From Komagataeibacter europaeus LMG 18890 (lineage in GTDB: Bacteria; Pseudomonadota; Alphaproteobacteria; Acetobacterales; Acetobacteraceae): DNA of 64,000 nt. The first letter of the stretch is position 1; every line of letters begins with the position of its first letter. Position numbers and translations under genes: made by a program. The stretch covers positions 82,578-146,577 of the forward strand of contig NZ_CADP01000001.1 of the NCBI RefSeq assembly GCF_000285295.1. The letters run 5' to 3'. Under the pieces are notes generated by a model. It searched no databases. It was not told the DNA's origin and was given only the letters and a program-made list of their open reading frames with translations. This document shows, piece by piece, positions 46,528 to 56,905 of this stretch.

Positions 46528-49500
46528 CGCCGCTTTCGATCTTTGTCCGCAGGCCGGTGGCCACGGTGCTGCTGACGGTGGCGCTGATCATTGGCGGCAT
46601 CATCGGCTATACCACGCTGCCGGTGGCCGACATGCCCAACGTGGATTTCCCGGTGATACAGGTGCAGGCCCAGCAGGCCGGTGGCTCCCCCGAGGAAATC
46701 GCCAGTTCCGTCGCAGCCCCGCTGGAGCGGCATCTGGGCGCGATCGCGGGCCTGAACGAAATGACATCGCAGTCATCGGCCAACCAGGAGCGGATCACGC
46801 TGCAGTTCTCGCTTGACCGCGACATCAACGGGGCCGCGCGTGATGTGGAGGCCGCCCTGCAGGCGGCCCATGCGGACCTGCCCTCCTCGCTGCGACAGAA
46901 CCCGAGCTATTTCAAGGCCAACCCCAACGGCGCGCCGGTCATGATCCTGGCGCTGACATCGCGCACCCGTACGGCTGCACAGCTTTATGACCTTGCATCG
47001 AACGTGCTGCAGCAGCACCTCTCGCAGATACAGGGCGTGGGGCAGGTCGAAATCGGTGGCAGTTCGCTGCCTGCGGTGCGGGTGGAGATGAACCCGCTGG
47101 CGCTGTACAAATTCGGCATAGGGTTCGAGGATATCCGCGCCGCCCTCGCCTCGGCCAACGCCCATACGCCAAAGGGCTTCATCGACCAGGGCGACCACCG
47201 TTTCGTGCTGGCGACCAACGACCAGGCGCATAATGCGCAGGCCTACCGTGACCTGATCGTGGCCTATCATGACAGCCGCCCCGTCAGGCTGGAGGACGTG
47301 GCCTATGTCCATGATGGTGTGGAGGACGTGCGCAACGCCGGTTACGTGGATGGCAGGCACGGGGTCCTGGCCATCATCTTTGCGCAGGCCGGCGCCAACA
47401 TCATCAACACCAATGACCAGATCCGCGCCAAGCTGCCCATGCTGCGCGACGCCCTGCCGGCCGACGTGGACCTTGGCAAATTCATGGACCGGTCCACCAC
47501 AATCCGCGCGGCCCTGGCCGATACGCAGTTCACGCTGGTGCTATCGGTCTTCCTGGTGGTGCTGGTGGTGCTCCTGTTCCTGCGCTCGCCGCGCATCACC
47601 ATCATTCCCGCCATCGTGGTGCCGACATCCATCATCGCCGCCTTTGGCGCGATGAAGCTGCTGGGCTATTCCATCGACAACCTGTCGCTCATGGCGCTGA
47701 CCATTTCGACCGGTTTCGTGGTGGATGACGCCATTGTGGTCGTTGAAAACATAAGCCGCCACATGGAAGCGGGCATGGACCGCCTGCAGGCCACCCTGCT
47801 GGGCACGCGGGAGGTGGCGTTCACGGTCCTGTCCATTACCGTATCGCTGATCGCGGTGTTTCTGCCCATCCTGCTGCTCAGCGGCGTGGCGGGGCGCCTG
47901 TTCCATGAATTCGCCATGACGATGTCACTGACCATTGTCATTTCCATGATGCTGTCGCTGTCGCTGACGCCCATGCTGACCTCCCGCCTGCTGCGCCCGC
48001 ATCTGGCGGCCCCGTCAAAGGGGGTTTTCGGCCGGATTGGCGCATGGCTGGAACATGCGCTGAGCGCGGCCCAGCAGGGATATGCCAGTTCGCTAGAATG
48101 GGCGCTGACGCACCGTCGGATCACCATCCTGTCGCTGCCCATAACCATTGCCATCATGGTCGGGCTGTTCATCAAGATGCCCAAGAGCCTGTTTCCCGAA
48201 TCCGATACCGGCATGCTGATGGGACACCTGATGGGCGATCAGTCCATTTCGTTCCAGGCCATGCAGGGCAAGATCGCCACCACGCAGCAGGCCATCATGG
48301 CGGACCGGGACGTGGCGCATGTCATGGGGTTCATGGGCGGGCGCGGCAGTTCCAACCAGGCCAACATGTTCGTGACGCTGAAGGACAAGTCGCTGCGCAA
48401 TGATACGCCCGCGCAGACCATTGCCCGCATCACGCGCCGGTTGCACAACATGGTGGGGGCGACATTCTACATGTCCGCGCCGGGACAGCTGCGCATAGGC
48501 GGACGGCAGAGCAATGCGGCCTACCAGTATTCGCTGCATTCCGATTCCTCCAAGGACCTGTACAAATGGATGCCGCTGCTGGTCAGCGCATTGCAAAAGC
48601 ATCCCGAACTGTCCGATATTTCATCGGACGTGCTGCAGGGCGGCTCGGCGCTGGATGTGCAGATAGACCGCGATACCGCAAGCCGCCTGAACATTACGCC
48701 CCAGCTTGTGTCCAACACGCTGTATGACGCCTATGGCCAGCGTTCGGCCTCGGTCATCTACAATGCCCTCAACCAGTACCGCGTGGTGATGGAAGTCGAG
48801 CCACGATTCTGGAAAGACCCGACCACGCTCAAGCAGGTCTGGGTCAGTGTCGCCGGTGGTACGGCGGGTGGTGGCACGCAGTCCAATACCATCCGGGTCA
48901 AGACGGATACGGGCACCACGGAATCACAGCTGAGCGAAGAATCCTTCCGCAACCAGGTGGCCAACACGCTGGCGGGTGGCAACAGCGCCTCCACCGGGTC
49001 GGCCGTGTCCACCAGTTCGGAAGCCATGGTGCCGCTGACACTGGTATCGGTACTCAAGCCCACCAAGACGGCGCTGAGCATCAACCATGACGGGCAGTCG
49101 GTTTCCAGCACGGTCTCGTTCAATCTGGCCAATAGCGTCCCGCTGAGCCAGGCGGTGCGGATCATCAACGAGGAAACCGTGCGCCTGCACATGCCCGCCA
49201 ACATCCAGGGCAATTTCGCCGGTAACGCCGCGCAGTTCCAGAAATCGGTCAACAACGAACCGCTGCTGATCCTTGCCGCCCTGGCAGCGGTGTACATGAC
49301 GCTGGGCATTCTGTATGAAAGTTACGTGCATCCGCTGACCATCCTGTCCACCCTGCCCTCGGCCGGGGTGGGGGCGCTGCTGGCGCTGCAGTTTTTTGGC
49401 GAGGCCTTTTCGCTGATCGCCATGATCGGGGTGATCCTGCTGATCGGCATCGTCAAGAAAAACGCCATCATGCTGGTGGACTTCGCCATCACGGCCGAAC

Positions 49501-49820
49501 GGGAAGAAGGCCATAGCGCGCTTGATTCGATCCGCATGGCCTGCCTGCTGCGTTTCCGCCCGATCATGATGACCACCTTTGCTGCGGCACTGGGCGCGCT
49601 GCCCCTTATATTCGGCCATGGTTATGGCGCCGAACTGCGCCGCCCGCTGGGCATCGCCATTGTGGGCGGGCTGTTGGTCAGTCAGGCGCTGACGCTTTAC
49701 ACGACGCCGGTTGTCTATCTCTATCTCGACCATCTGGGGATAGCCTGCCGCGCATTCTTCAACCGGCTGTATGGACGGCTGTCCCGACGCCATCGTCTTT
49801 CCCACCAGCAGGATTCCTGA
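46524..49820 (+). CDS. mdtC: RND efflux permease, second of two (MdtC-like)
   Basis: The 1098-residue permease opens [23 protein letters not shown] and shows [20 protein letters not shown] and [20 protein letters not shown]. Compared with the first permease it has a longer C-terminal porter insert, including a Ser/Thr/Gly-rich stretch (about 770-840, [10 protein letters not shown]) that is likely flexible. It overlaps the first permease by 4 bp and is followed 5 bp later by the outer-membrane factor. The heteromeric MdtBC model is inference from gene order. Confidence 0.94.
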   Translation: MTPLSIFVRRPVATVLLTVALIIGGIIGYTTLPVADMPNVDFPVIQVQAQQAGGSPEEIASSVAAPLERHLGAIAGLNEMTSQSSANQERITLQFSLDRDINGAARDVEAALQAAHADLPSSLRQNPSYFKANPNGAPVMILALTSRTRTAAQLYDLASNVLQQHLSQIQGVGQVEIGGSSLPAVRVEMNPLALYKFGIGFEDIRAALASANAHTPKGFIDQGDHRFVLATNDQAHNAQAYRDLIVAYHDSRPVRLEDVAYVHDGVEDVRNAGYVDGRHGVLAIIFAQAGANIINTNDQIRAKLPMLRDALPADVDLGKFMDRSTTIRAALADTQFTLVLSVFLVVLVVLLFLRSPRITIIPAIVVPTSIIAAFGAMKLLGYSIDNLSLMALTISTGFVVDDAIVVVENISRHMEAGMDRLQATLLGTREVAFTVLSITVSLIAVFLPILLLSGVAGRLFHEFAMTMSLTIVISMMLSLSLTPMLTSRLLRPHLAAPSKGVFGRIGAWLEHALSAAQQGYASSLEWALTHRRITILSLPITIAIMVGLFIKMPKSLFPESDTGMLMGHLMGDQSISFQAMQGKIATTQQAIMADRDVAHVMGFMGGRGSSNQANMFVTLKDKSLRNDTPAQTIARITRRLHNMVGATFYMSAPGQLRIGGRQSNAAYQYSLHSDSSKDLYKWMPLLVSALQKHPELSDISSDVLQGGSALDVQIDRDTASRLNITPQLVSNTLYDAYGQRSASVIYNALNQYRVVMEVEPRFWKDPTTLKQVWVSVAGGTAGGGTQSNTIRVKTDTGTTESQLSEESFRNQVANTLAGGNSASTGSAVSTSSEAMVPLTLVSVLKPTKTALSINHDGQSVSSTVSFNLANSVPLSQAVRIINEETVRLHMPANIQGNFAGNAAQFQKSVNNEPLLILAALAAVYMTLGILYESYVHPLTILSTLPSAGVGALLALQFFGEAFSLIAMIGVILLIGIVKKNAIMLVDFAITAEREEGHSALDSIRMACLLRFRPIMMTTFAAALGALPLIFGHGYGAELRRPLGIAIVGGLLVSQALTLYTTPVVYLYLDHLGIACRAFFNRLYGRLSRRHRLSHQQDS

Positions 49821-49825
49821 ACCGG

Positions 49826-51397
49826 ATGACACCTTTTTCGCCATCCCCCGGCCGTGCCGCCATCCGCCCGTCCCGCGTCTCCCGCCGCTCCGCCGCGCGC
49901 CTTGCGCTGGTGGCCCTGCCAATCATGGCGCTGGCGGGATGCATGGTGGGGCCGAAATACCATCGTCCGGCCGCGATCGTGTCCCCGCGCTTCAAGGAAC
50001 TGCGCCCCGAACCGGGATGGGAAATGGCCAACCCCAAGCTGGCCGAACTGCCCAAGCATGACTGGTGGACGATCTATAACGATCCCATCCTGAACGGGCT
50101 GGAATCACAGGTCGCGATTTCCAACCAGAACATCAAGCAGTACGAAGCCAGCTACCGTAACGCCCGCGCCATGATCGACAGCGTGCGCGCGCAGCTTTTC
50201 CCGACCATCAGTGGCAGCCTGGGCTTCAACCGCGATGGCCATGGCGCGGGTTCGCTGTCCTCATCGGGCAGCAACTATGCACGCGCGGGTTCGACATACA
50301 ACACCTATGACATCGGCCCCAGCGCCAGATGGGATCTAGACATATGGGGCAAGATCCGCCGGCAGGTGCAGGAACAGGTCACGGCGGCACAGGCCAGCGC
50401 CGCCGATCTGGCCAACGCCACGCTGTCATACCAGGCACAGCTGGCGACGGCCTATTTCAACATGCGCTATCAGGACAGCCTGACGGACCTGTTGCAACGT
50501 TACGTCCATTTCAACGAACAGGCGCTGCAGATCACCCAGAACCAGTTCGAGGCCGGGACCGCCGATCCCACCGCCGTCCTACAGGCCCGCACGACACTGG
50601 AGCAGAACCGCGCCTCCCTGATCCAGGCCGGGATCAACCGCGCGCAGTATGAACATGCCATTGCCGTGCTGATCGGCAAGCCGCCCGCCGATGTCACCCT
50701 GCCCCCGGCGGAACTGTCGCGCACGGTGCCGCCCATTCCGGTCACGGTGCCAGCCGACCTGCTGCAGCGCCGCCCCGATATTGCCGCCGCCGAACGCACG
50801 ATGGAGGAATACAACGCCATGATCGGCGCAGACATGGCGGCGTTCTATCCGGACATCACCATCAACGCCAGCTATGAACAGAGCGGCGGCGACCCGGTGA
50901 CGTCGCTGATGTCAGCAATGAACCGCGTCTGGTCGCTGGGGGCATCCGCCACCGAGATCCTGTTTGAAGGCGGGTCGCGCACGGCCGCCGTGCATGAAGC
51001 CAATGCCCAGTATGACAGTGCTGTGGCGACCTACCGCCAGACCGTCCTGACTGCATTGCAGAGCACGGAAGATCAGCTATCCAACCTGCGTATTCTGGCG
51101 CAGCAGGCGCAGCAGCAGCAGAAGGCACTGGATTTCGCCAACCGCACGGTCGAGGTCTCGCTGAACCAGTACCGGGCCGGGACCGAAATCTATACCACCG
51201 TCATCACTAACGAGAATTCGGCGCTGAGCGATGCCGAAACCCTCCTGGGCATACAACAGCAGCGCATTGTGGACAGCGTAAGCCTAGTGCAGGCGCTGGG
51301 CGGTGGATGGGATGCTTCGCGCCTGCCATCGAAGAACTCGTTGCAGAAGGACAATCCCCTCCTGCCCTCCTTCATCCAGAAGGACACCAACAAATAG
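49826..51397 (+). CDS. Outer-membrane efflux lipoprotein (NodT/OprM family)
   Basis: This is the outer-membrane channel of the tripartite pump. It has a lipoprotein signal with lipobox ALAGC at Cys39, preceded by a long basic N-terminus (SRVSRRSAARL) and followed by MVGPKYHRP, the typical NodT start. The two TolC-like halves contain ARWDLDIWGKIRRQV and VPADLLQRRPDIAAAERTMEEYNAMIG (abbreviated). At 523 residues it is of normal length. It ends the operon and a strong terminator follows. Several in-frame Mets exist, but the charged n-region supports the first one. Confidence 0.95.
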   Translation: MTPFSPSPGRAAIRPSRVSRRSAARLALVALPIMALAGCMVGPKYHRPAAIVSPRFKELRPEPGWEMANPKLAELPKHDWWTIYNDPILNGLESQVAISNQNIKQYEASYRNARAMIDSVRAQLFPTISGSLGFNRDGHGAGSLSSSGSNYARAGSTYNTYDIGPSARWDLDIWGKIRRQVQEQVTAAQASAADLANATLSYQAQLATAYFNMRYQDSLTDLLQRYVHFNEQALQITQNQFEAGTADPTAVLQARTTLEQNRASLIQAGINRAQYEHAIAVLIGKPPADVTLPPAELSRTVPPIPVTVPADLLQRRPDIAAAERTMEEYNAMIGADMAAFYPDITINASYEQSGGDPVTSLMSAMNRVWSLGASATEILFEGGSRTAAVHEANAQYDSAVATYRQTVLTALQSTEDQLSNLRILAQQAQQQQKALDFANRTVEVSLNQYRAGTEIYTTVITNENSALSDAETLLGIQQQRIVDSVSLVQALGGGWDASRLPSKNSLQKDNPLLPSFIQKDTNK

Positions 51398-51403
51398 GTA
51401 GAA

Positions 51404-51439
51404 AAAAACCCCCTGCGCCGGTGGCGACAGGGGGTTTTT
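51404..51439 (+). terminator. Rho-independent terminator after the RND operon (bidirectional)
   Basis: AAAAACCCCCTG and CAGGGGGTTTTT form a 12-bp stem around a 12-nt loop, with A- and T-runs outside. It separates the plus-strand RND operon from a minus-strand small gene that ends at 51455 and can serve both. Confidence 0.92.
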
Positions 51440-51454
51440 CATAAGAATGGGCCG

Positions 51455-51634
51455 CTAGCCGTTAAAAAGCGATTTGGCCGAAAACAGTACGATCAGGACC
51501 ACGACCACAAAAGCCAGGATGGCGATAAAGAACAGTATTTTCGCCATTCCGGCCGAAACGGCGGAAATGCCACTGAAGCCAAACAGCCCGGCGACCAGCG
51601 AAACAATCAAAAAGAACAGCGCCAGTTTCAGCAT
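51455..51634 (-). CDS. DUF1328 (YtjA-like) small membrane protein
   Basis: This gene of 59 codons is too short to be listed by usual ORF scans, but the sequence is unmistakable: MLKLALFFLIVSLVAGLFGF, then SGISAVSAGMAKILFFIAIL and a C-terminal VVVVLIVLFSAKSLFNG. It has two hydrophobic spans separated by a Ser/Gly turn, exactly the DUF1328 pattern. AGGGA precedes the ATG by about 9 nt. The function of the family is unknown, though it is often stress-induced. The terminator at 51404-51439 lies behind its stop. Confidence 0.9.
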   Translation of the reverse strand: MLKLALFFLIVSLVAGLFGFSGISAVSAGMAKILFFIAILAFVVVVLIVLFSAKSLFNG

Positions 51635-51695
51635 GGCATTTTTCCCTGCAAATCAGTCATGCTGCCTTAAACGCGACAGCACCGTATATGTTGCC

Positions 51696-51953
51696 CTATG
51701 CCCGCCGGCGCAGGAACACGCTGGCCAGAAAGCCCAGCACCGATGCGCCAAACAGCGCGAACAGCGGTCGGTCGGCCGTCACGTCACGCAGGGTATCAAG
51801 AATTTCCCCCATGCCCCGCTGGGCTACGCCACCCGCGCCCTGCAGCCGTCCTGACAGCGGGGTGCCCGTATCCCCGACAAAGCCATCCAGACCATCCTGA
51901 AGCCGACCGATGCCTTCTTCCAGATGCGCTTCAAAATTGGGGGGATTTGCCAT
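51696..51953 (-). CDS. Small membrane-anchored protein (DUF883/YqjD-like)
   Basis: The 85-residue protein begins MANPPNFEAHLEEGIGRLQDG, continues as a helical hydrophilic segment, and ends in a span RPLFALFGASVLGFLASVFL with RRRA. The C-terminal anchor pattern RPLFxL-x-G/A-x-x-LG matches that of the CsbD-like protein at 40001-40303. The start at 51953 is supported by AGGGAA about 9 nt upstream; the frame extends further without support. It may localise ribosomes or other factors to the inner membrane, by analogy with YqjD/ElaB. This role is inference. Confidence 0.85.
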   Translation of the reverse strand: MANPPNFEAHLEEGIGRLQDGLDGFVGDTGTPLSGRLQGAGGVAQRGMGEILDTLRDVTADRPLFALFGASVLGFLASVFLRRRA

Positions 51954-52056
51954 GTTCGATATTCCCTTGCTTGCCATCGGGGGATAAGGGAAATCCCGTC
52001 TCCCCCCTGCCCATGCCGTCATGCCCGCAGGCAACAGGCCCGTGACAGCAGACTTA

Positions 52057-52863
52057 TCATATCTCCGATGCCTGCCAATAGGCCGCATCCGCGCCGGGAT
52101 CCGGCTCCCCCGCAATCAGTCGGCGCATGCGCTCCGCCATTGCGCGCATGCCCGGCGCGGTGTTGTCGCGTGGCCGTGCACCCACCGCGAAATCCCCCCG
52201 CAGCCCTGCAGGCTGTCCTTCCAGAATGATGATCCGGTCCGCCAGAATCAGGGCCTCGTCCAGATCATGGGTCACGAACAGCACCGTTCCGTGCCGCCGG
52301 GCATGGATACGCAGCAGTTCATCCTGCAGGGCACCGCGCGTGATGGCGTCTAGCGCACCAAAGGGTTCGTCCATCAGCAGCAGGTCCGGCTCCACCGTCA
52401 GTGCGCGCGCAACCCCCACGCGCTGGCGCTGCCCACCCGAAAGCTGGCGTGGCCACCTGTCCGCCGTATCCGCAAGCCCCACCAGTTCCAGCGCCGCCAT
52501 GGCCCGTTCGCGCCGCTGCGGGCGTGTCAGTCCCAGCCCTTCCAGACCCAGTTCCACATTGCGCAGCACGCTGCGCCACGGCATGAGCTTGGCGTCCTGA
52601 AACACCATGGCCGCCGGGCGATGCGCCGCCGTGGGGGACGCATGCAGGCTGACCGTGCCCTCGCTGGGCTGGACCAGTCCCATGATGACCCGCAGCAATG
52701 TGGACTTGCCCACGCCGGACGGGCCGAGCACGGCCACGAATTCGCCACGCCTGATTTCAAGATTCACATGCCGCAGGATAAAGCTGTGCCCATGGTCATG
52801 CGACAGGCCGATATTTTCCAGCCTGACCACCACATCGTCCGTGTCCGTTACCACCGCGTTCAT
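52057..52863 (-). CDS. ABC transporter ATP-binding protein (SsuB/TauB type)
   Basis: The 268-residue ATPase energises an importer of the nitrate/sulfonate/taurine class. Walker A is GPSGVGKST, the signature LSGGQRQRVGVARALT and Walker B LLLMDEPFGALD, and the H-loop is VTHDLDEALILADR. It overlaps the permease gene by 4 bp and ends the three-gene operon. No sulfonate monooxygenase (SsuD) or taurine dioxygenase (TauD) accompanies it, so the substrate is open: aliphatic sulfonates, taurine, thiamine precursors or others. Confidence 0.92.
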   Translation of the reverse strand: MNAVVTDTDDVVVRLENIGLSHDHGHSFILRHVNLEIRRGEFVAVLGPSGVGKSTLLRVIMGLVQPSEGTVSLHASPTAAHRPAAMVFQDAKLMPWRSVLRNVELGLEGLGLTRPQRRERAMAALELVGLADTADRWPRQLSGGQRQRVGVARALTVEPDLLLMDEPFGALDAITRGALQDELLRIHARRHGTVLFVTHDLDEALILADRIIILEGQPAGLRGDFAVGARPRDNTAPGMRAMAERMRRLIAGEPDPGADAAYWQASEI

Positions 52864-53624
52864 CCCTGCCAGCCCAGCAGCCTTTTGCGCACCAGCATGA
52901 ACGCCGTGTCAGTCAGGGCATACAGCAGTGCCATGGTCAGCATGTAGACCACCACAAGGTCGGTCGCCAGCAGGCTGGACGCCTGCATCATCCGCGCGCC
53001 AATGCCGGGCACGCCGAACAGTTCCGCCGCGACGACCGACATCCATGCCTGGCCCAGACCAGTGCGCAGCCCCGCCAGCACGCCGGGGGCCGAGGCCGGA
53101 ATGACTACCGTGCGCAGTCGCGCCAAGAACCCGCCATGGCCAAAGGACGCCGCAACTTCATACAGGTCCGGGTCAATCGCCTGCACGGCCCCGTAGGCGG
53201 CATAAAAATTGATCCAGAACACTGAAATGGCGATCACGAACGTGGCCCCCGCTGTATCCAGCCCGAACCACAGGATGGCGAACGGCACCCATGCCAGCCC
53301 CGGTATGGGCCGCAATACCCGCACGACGCCGGACAGCAATCCGTCCAGCAGCGGCACCGTGCCGCATAGCAGGCCGGTCAGCATGCCCAGGACTGAACCG
53401 ATGACCAGTCCCATCACGTAATGGGTCAGGCTGTCCCTGATGGCCTGTATCCATGCCCCGCTGCGCACTTCTTCCAGCCATGCCGGGCCAAGGCTGCTGG
53501 GTGCGGGCAGCAGGCCGGATGGCACCCAGCCCAGCCGGATGGAGGCTTCCCATGCCCCGAACAGCACAATCAGGCCCACCACCCCGAGCAGCGGTCGCGT
53601 CCAGATGGAACGGGAAGGCGTCAT
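52860..53624 (-). CDS. ABC transporter permease (SsuC/TauC type)
   Basis: The 254-residue membrane protein has about six spans, beginning LLGVVGLIVLFGAWEASIRLG, and the EAA-like loop EVAASFGHGGFLARLRTVVIPAS, which contacts the ATPase. The IPASAPGVLAGLRTGLGQAWMSVVAAEL region (abbreviated) and the C-terminal span are typical of BPD_transp_1 permeases. It is coupled to its neighbours by 4-bp overlaps at both ends. Confidence 0.92.
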   Translation of the reverse strand: MTPSRSIWTRPLLGVVGLIVLFGAWEASIRLGWVPSGLLPAPSSLGPAWLEEVRSGAWIQAIRDSLTHYVMGLVIGSVLGMLTGLLCGTVPLLDGLLSGVVRVLRPIPGLAWVPFAILWFGLDTAGATFVIAISVFWINFYAAYGAVQAIDPDLYEVAASFGHGGFLARLRTVVIPASAPGVLAGLRTGLGQAWMSVVAAELFGVPGIGARMMQASSLLATDLVVVYMLTMALLYALTDTAFMLVRKRLLGWQG

Positions 53625-54664
53625 TGTGCGATCTGCCGGTAACTTTCAAGGTCGAACAGCGCCGCCACCGGTTCCGCCTTGCGTAATAAACCGCTCTGCA
53701 CCTCGAAATCCTGCAATTTGCTTACGGCGTCCATGATGCTGGCGGGATCGGACACATAATCATGCGCCGATACCTTCAGCGCCTCGATAATGATGTCCCT
53801 GGGCAGCATGCCCCCACCCAGCGCCTGCTGGACATAGGGTTCCGCCTGTTCCGGATCGGTGGCCAGCAGGTGCGTGGCCTTCACGAAACCGGCCAGGAAC
53901 GCGTTTTTCCATGCCGCGCGATCCGGTGCGTCCTCGTTGACGATCGCCAGCACGGAGCCCGGCTGCCCTGGCATGAGGTCATGCCCCGACGCCAGCACCC
54001 GCATGCCGGGCATGCGATGGCGGATAATGGTCAGCGCCGGTTCGCGCAGGATGGCGCCATCGACCGCACCGGCCAGAAAAGCCTGCTGGGCTGCATCAAT
54101 ATCAATGCCGACAATATCCGCCACCTGCGCCGGATCCAGTCCGTTGCGGACCTTGAGCCAGTATCGCAGCAGCGTATCGGGCACCGACCCGAGGGGCTGG
54201 GCCGCAATCTTGGGCCTGTGCCCCGCCTTCGTGGCGAAATCCGCGAAACGCTGACGGACCTCATCAGCACCCAGCCCCGCAGGCTGTTCTGGCAGGCCAT
54301 CCGCCAGCGCACCGCGGGAGACGATTTCGAGTTCCTCGGTCGCGGCACTGGCCACGACCTTTACATCCGCCCCATGCGCACGCGCCTGCAGCAGCGGCAG
54401 GACACCCGCCACATAGGCGTCGATCTTGCCCGATACCAGCGCCTGGATGGCCTGCGGCCCGGACTGGAACCGGACCAGTTGCATGTCGATACCCGCGTCG
54501 CGCGCCCAGTTCTTGCCCTGCATGACAAACAGCGGCGCCGACCCGATGACAGGAATGTACCCCACCCGCACTGTCGCAGCCTGGACACTGCCACACAGGC
54601 CGATCACGGCGGTCATGGCATAAAGCCCGCGGCGTATCACACGCCCGAAAACTGATCCTGTCAT
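53621..54664 (-). CDS. ABC transporter substrate-binding protein (SsuA/TauA-like)
   Basis: The periplasmic binding protein has a signal peptide from MTGSVFGRVIRRGLYAMTAV to VQA (about residues 1-29), and the mature part begins TVRVGYIPVIGSAPLFVMQG, the typical SsuA/NMT1-like start. The core has ALVSGKIDAYVAGVLPLLQAR and FLAGAVDGAILREPALTII. I use Met at 54664 since AGGG is about 9 nt upstream and the n-region is basic; the frame runs 13 codons further. It is the first gene of the operon, with an AT-rich repeat region 66 bp upstream. Ligand unknown. Confidence 0.92.
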   Translation of the reverse strand: MTGSVFGRVIRRGLYAMTAVIGLCGSVQAATVRVGYIPVIGSAPLFVMQGKNWARDAGIDMQLVRFQSGPQAIQALVSGKIDAYVAGVLPLLQARAHGADVKVVASAATEELEIVSRGALADGLPEQPAGLGADEVRQRFADFATKAGHRPKIAAQPLGSVPDTLLRYWLKVRNGLDPAQVADIVGIDIDAAQQAFLAGAVDGAILREPALTIIRHRMPGMRVLASGHDLMPGQPGSVLAIVNEDAPDRAAWKNAFLAGFVKATHLLATDPEQAEPYVQQALGGGMLPRDIIIEALKVSAHDYVSDPASIMDAVSKLQDFEVQSGLLRKAEPVAALFDLESYRQIAQ

Positions 54665-54729
54665 GGCTGAAGCCCTGTCTGCTGCGCAGGGATGGTCCTG
54701 CATGTCGAAAGCGTATCGAAATATACATA

Positions 54730-54754
54730 TCGTGATCGAATATCCATATCACGA
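54730..54754. promoter_or_regulatory. Inverted repeat in the promoter region of the SsuABC-like operon
   Basis: TCGTGAT-N11-ATCACGA lies 66 bp upstream of the operon start. The same AT-rich segment also shows two imperfect direct copies of ATAT(A/C)CATATC. It may be a repressor or activator site; the regulator is unknown. Confidence 0.35.
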
Positions 54755-54783
54755 CGACAGAATGCCGGACTGGCTGCCAACAT

Positions 54784-54814
54784 AAAAAAAACCCGGCCAG
54801 AGGCCGGGCTTTTT
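54784..54814 (-). terminator. Rho-independent terminator of the alpha operon (after rplQ)
   Basis: CCCGGCC-AGA-GGCCGGG flanked by an A-run on its left gives, on the minus strand, a GC-rich stem followed by eight U residues, 21 bp past the rplQ stop. Confidence 0.92.
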
Positions 54815-54834
54815 CACGCAGGAACCGAAGTGCC

Positions 54835-55260
54835 TCAGGCTGCCAGATGGTCTTCCTGAGTGGCTTCCGGACGCGGACCGCTGTCCTTGCCCTTTGCCGA
54901 CACATCGCGGTCAACCAGTTCGATCACAGCCATGTCGGCTGCATCACCGTGGCGCATGCCCGCACGCAGCACGCGGGTGTAACCACCCTGACGTGCCTTG
55001 TAACGGTCGGCCACCGTGTCGAACAGCTTGGACACGATCTTGTCGTCACGCAGCTGGGCGAAAGCCTGACGGCGGGCGTGCAGATTGCCACGCTTGCCAA
55101 GGGTGATCAGCTTTTCCACAACCGGGCGCAGTTCCTTCGCCTTCGGCAGCGTGGTGGTGATCTGTTCGTGCTTGATCAGGGCGACAGCCATGTTGCGAAA
55201 CATGGCCAGTCGATGGGACGAGGTAACGCCGAGCTTACGGCCGGCAACACCGTGACGCAT
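54835..55260 (-). CDS. rplQ: 50S ribosomal protein L17
   Basis: L17 is recognised by [20 protein letters not shown] followed by [26 protein letters not shown] (abbreviated) near the N-terminus. At 141 residues it is slightly longer than the E. coli protein because of a charged tail ([17 protein letters not shown]). It is the last gene of the rpsM-rpsK-rpoA-rplQ unit, 33 bp after rpoA, and is followed by a strong terminator. Confidence 0.97.
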   Translation of the reverse strand: MRHGVAGRKLGVTSSHRLAMFRNMAVALIKHEQITTTLPKAKELRPVVEKLITLGKRGNLHARRQAFAQLRDDKIVSKLFDTVADRYKARQGGYTRVLRAGMRHGDAADMAVIELVDRDVSAKGKDSGPRPEATQEDHLAA

Positions 55261-55293
55261 GATGTAATTTCCTGTTTTATCCGGTTCCGAGGA

Positions 55294-56313
55294 TCAGAAC
55301 GGCTCGTCGAGCCTCTTGGCCAGATCTTCGATATTTTCCGGCGGCCACGCCGGGACATTCATACCCAGTGAAAGCCCCATGGCGGTCAGGACTTCCTTGA
55401 TCTCATTGAGCGACTTGCGGCCGAAGTTCGGCGTGCGCAGCATCTCCTGCTCGGTCTTCTGAACCAGATCACCGATATAGACGATGTTGTCGTTCTTCAG
55501 GCAGTTCGCGCTACGGACCGACAGTTCCAGTTCGTCAACCTTGCGCAGCAGGTTACGGTTGAACGGCAGGTCATCCTGCGGCTCCTCCGTACGCACGGTG
55601 CGCGGTTCGTCAAAGTTGATGAACAGCTGCAGCTGGTCCTGAAGGATACGCGCGGCAAGCGCCACGGCATCTTCCGGCGTGACCGCGCCATTCGTCTCGA
55701 CCGTCAGCAGCAGGCGATCATAGTCGGTGACCTGACCCACACGGGTCTGTTCCACCTTGTAGGATACGCGCCGCACGGGCGAGTAGATGGCATCAACCGG
55801 GATCAGGCCGATCGGCGCGTCTTCCGGGCGGTTGGCCGCCGCGGTGACATACCCCTTGCCCATGTTCACGGTGAATTCCATCCCGAACTTCACCCCTTCA
55901 TCAAGGGTGCAGATCACGAGGTCGGGGTTCATGACTTCGATATCATGACCCGTCTGGATCTGTCCGGCACGCACTTCGCCCGGGCCCGTGGCCGTCAGCA
56001 CCATGCGCTTCGGCCCCTCACCATGCATCCGCAGCGCGAGCTGCTTGATGTTGAGGACGATGTCGGTCACGTCTTCACGAACGCCCGCCACCGACGAGAA
56101 TTCATGCAGCACGCCGTCAATCTGGATTGCCGTAACCGCAGCCCCCTGCAGGGACGACAGCAGAACCCGACGGATCGCGTTACCCAGCGTCATGCCAAAG
56201 CCGCGTTCCAGCGGTTCGGCAACGACTGTGGCAATGCGTGAAGGTTCCGCCCCCGGTTCGACTTCCAGCTTTTCCGGCTTGATCAGGGATTGCCAGTTTT
56301 TCTGGAGGACCAA
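55294..56313 (-). CDS. rpoA: RNA polymerase alpha subunit
   Basis: The 339-residue alpha subunit nucleates RNA polymerase assembly through its N-terminal domain and contacts UP elements and activators through its C-terminal domain. Visible marks are [22 protein letters not shown] (about 50-71, abbreviated) in the N-terminal domain and, near the C-terminus, [19 protein letters not shown] and [12 protein letters not shown] of the helix-hairpin-helix alphaCTD. There is a short acidic linker between domains. The order with rpsK and rplQ is standard. Confidence 0.98.
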   Translation of the reverse strand: MVLQKNWQSLIKPEKLEVEPGAEPSRIATVVAEPLERGFGMTLGNAIRRVLLSSLQGAAVTAIQIDGVLHEFSSVAGVREDVTDIVLNIKQLALRMHGEGPKRMVLTATGPGEVRAGQIQTGHDIEVMNPDLVICTLDEGVKFGMEFTVNMGKGYVTAAANRPEDAPIGLIPVDAIYSPVRRVSYKVEQTRVGQVTDYDRLLLTVETNGAVTPEDAVALAARILQDQLQLFINFDEPRTVRTEEPQDDLPFNRNLLRKVDELELSVRSANCLKNDNIVYIGDLVQKTEQEMLRTPNFGRKSLNEIKEVLTAMGLSLGMNVPAWPPENIEDLAKRLDEPF

Positions 56314-56434
56314 GGTAATGGCCTTTCAAGACTGATCTGCCACCCGTTACGATGGCAGATGGTACCCTGCGGCAGGATACCGGAATGACAATCTTCCCCC
56401 GCATGCGGGGGAATACGACTAAGCAGATTGCGGT

Positions 56435-56827
56435 TCAGACGCGACGGCGCTTGCGCGGACGGCAGCCGTTGTGCGGAACCGGCGTCATGTCACGGATGGC
56501 CGTGATCGAGAAACCGACAGCCTGCAGGGCACGCAGTGCGCTCTCACGCCCCGACCCGGGACCGGAAACCTCGATTTCCAGCGTCTCCATGCCGTGTTCA
56601 CGTGCCTTGCGGCCCGCATCCTCGGCGGCAACCTGCGCCGCGTACGGCGTGGACTTGCGCGATCCCTTGAAGCCCTGGGCACCGGCGGAAGACCAGGCAA
56701 TCGCATTGCCCTGTGCATCCGAGATGGTGATCATGGTGTTGTTAAAGGTGGACAGCACATGCGCCACACCGGAAATGATGTTTTTCCGCTCTTTCTTGCG
56801 AATACGCGGAGCCGCAGCTTTCGCCAT
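56435..56827 (-). CDS. rpsK: 30S ribosomal protein S11
   Basis: S11 lines the platform near the 3' end of 16S rRNA. The 130-residue protein has [41 protein letters not shown] and the C-terminal [14 protein letters not shown], the strongest signature of the family. It lies between rpsM (78 bp upstream) and rpoA (121 bp downstream) on the same strand. Confidence 0.98.
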   Translation of the reverse strand: MAKAAAPRIRKKERKNIISGVAHVLSTFNNTMITISDAQGNAIAWSSAGAQGFKGSRKSTPYAAQVAAEDAGRKAREHGMETLEIEVSGPGSGRESALRALQAVGFSITAIRDMTPVPHNGCRPRKRRRV

Positions 56828-56905
56828 AGTTTTCTCGATCCTGTCAGTTCAAACGGCGCATGGGGCGGGCTGCCCCCCATGCTTACATACCGGACAATCC
56901 GCTGA

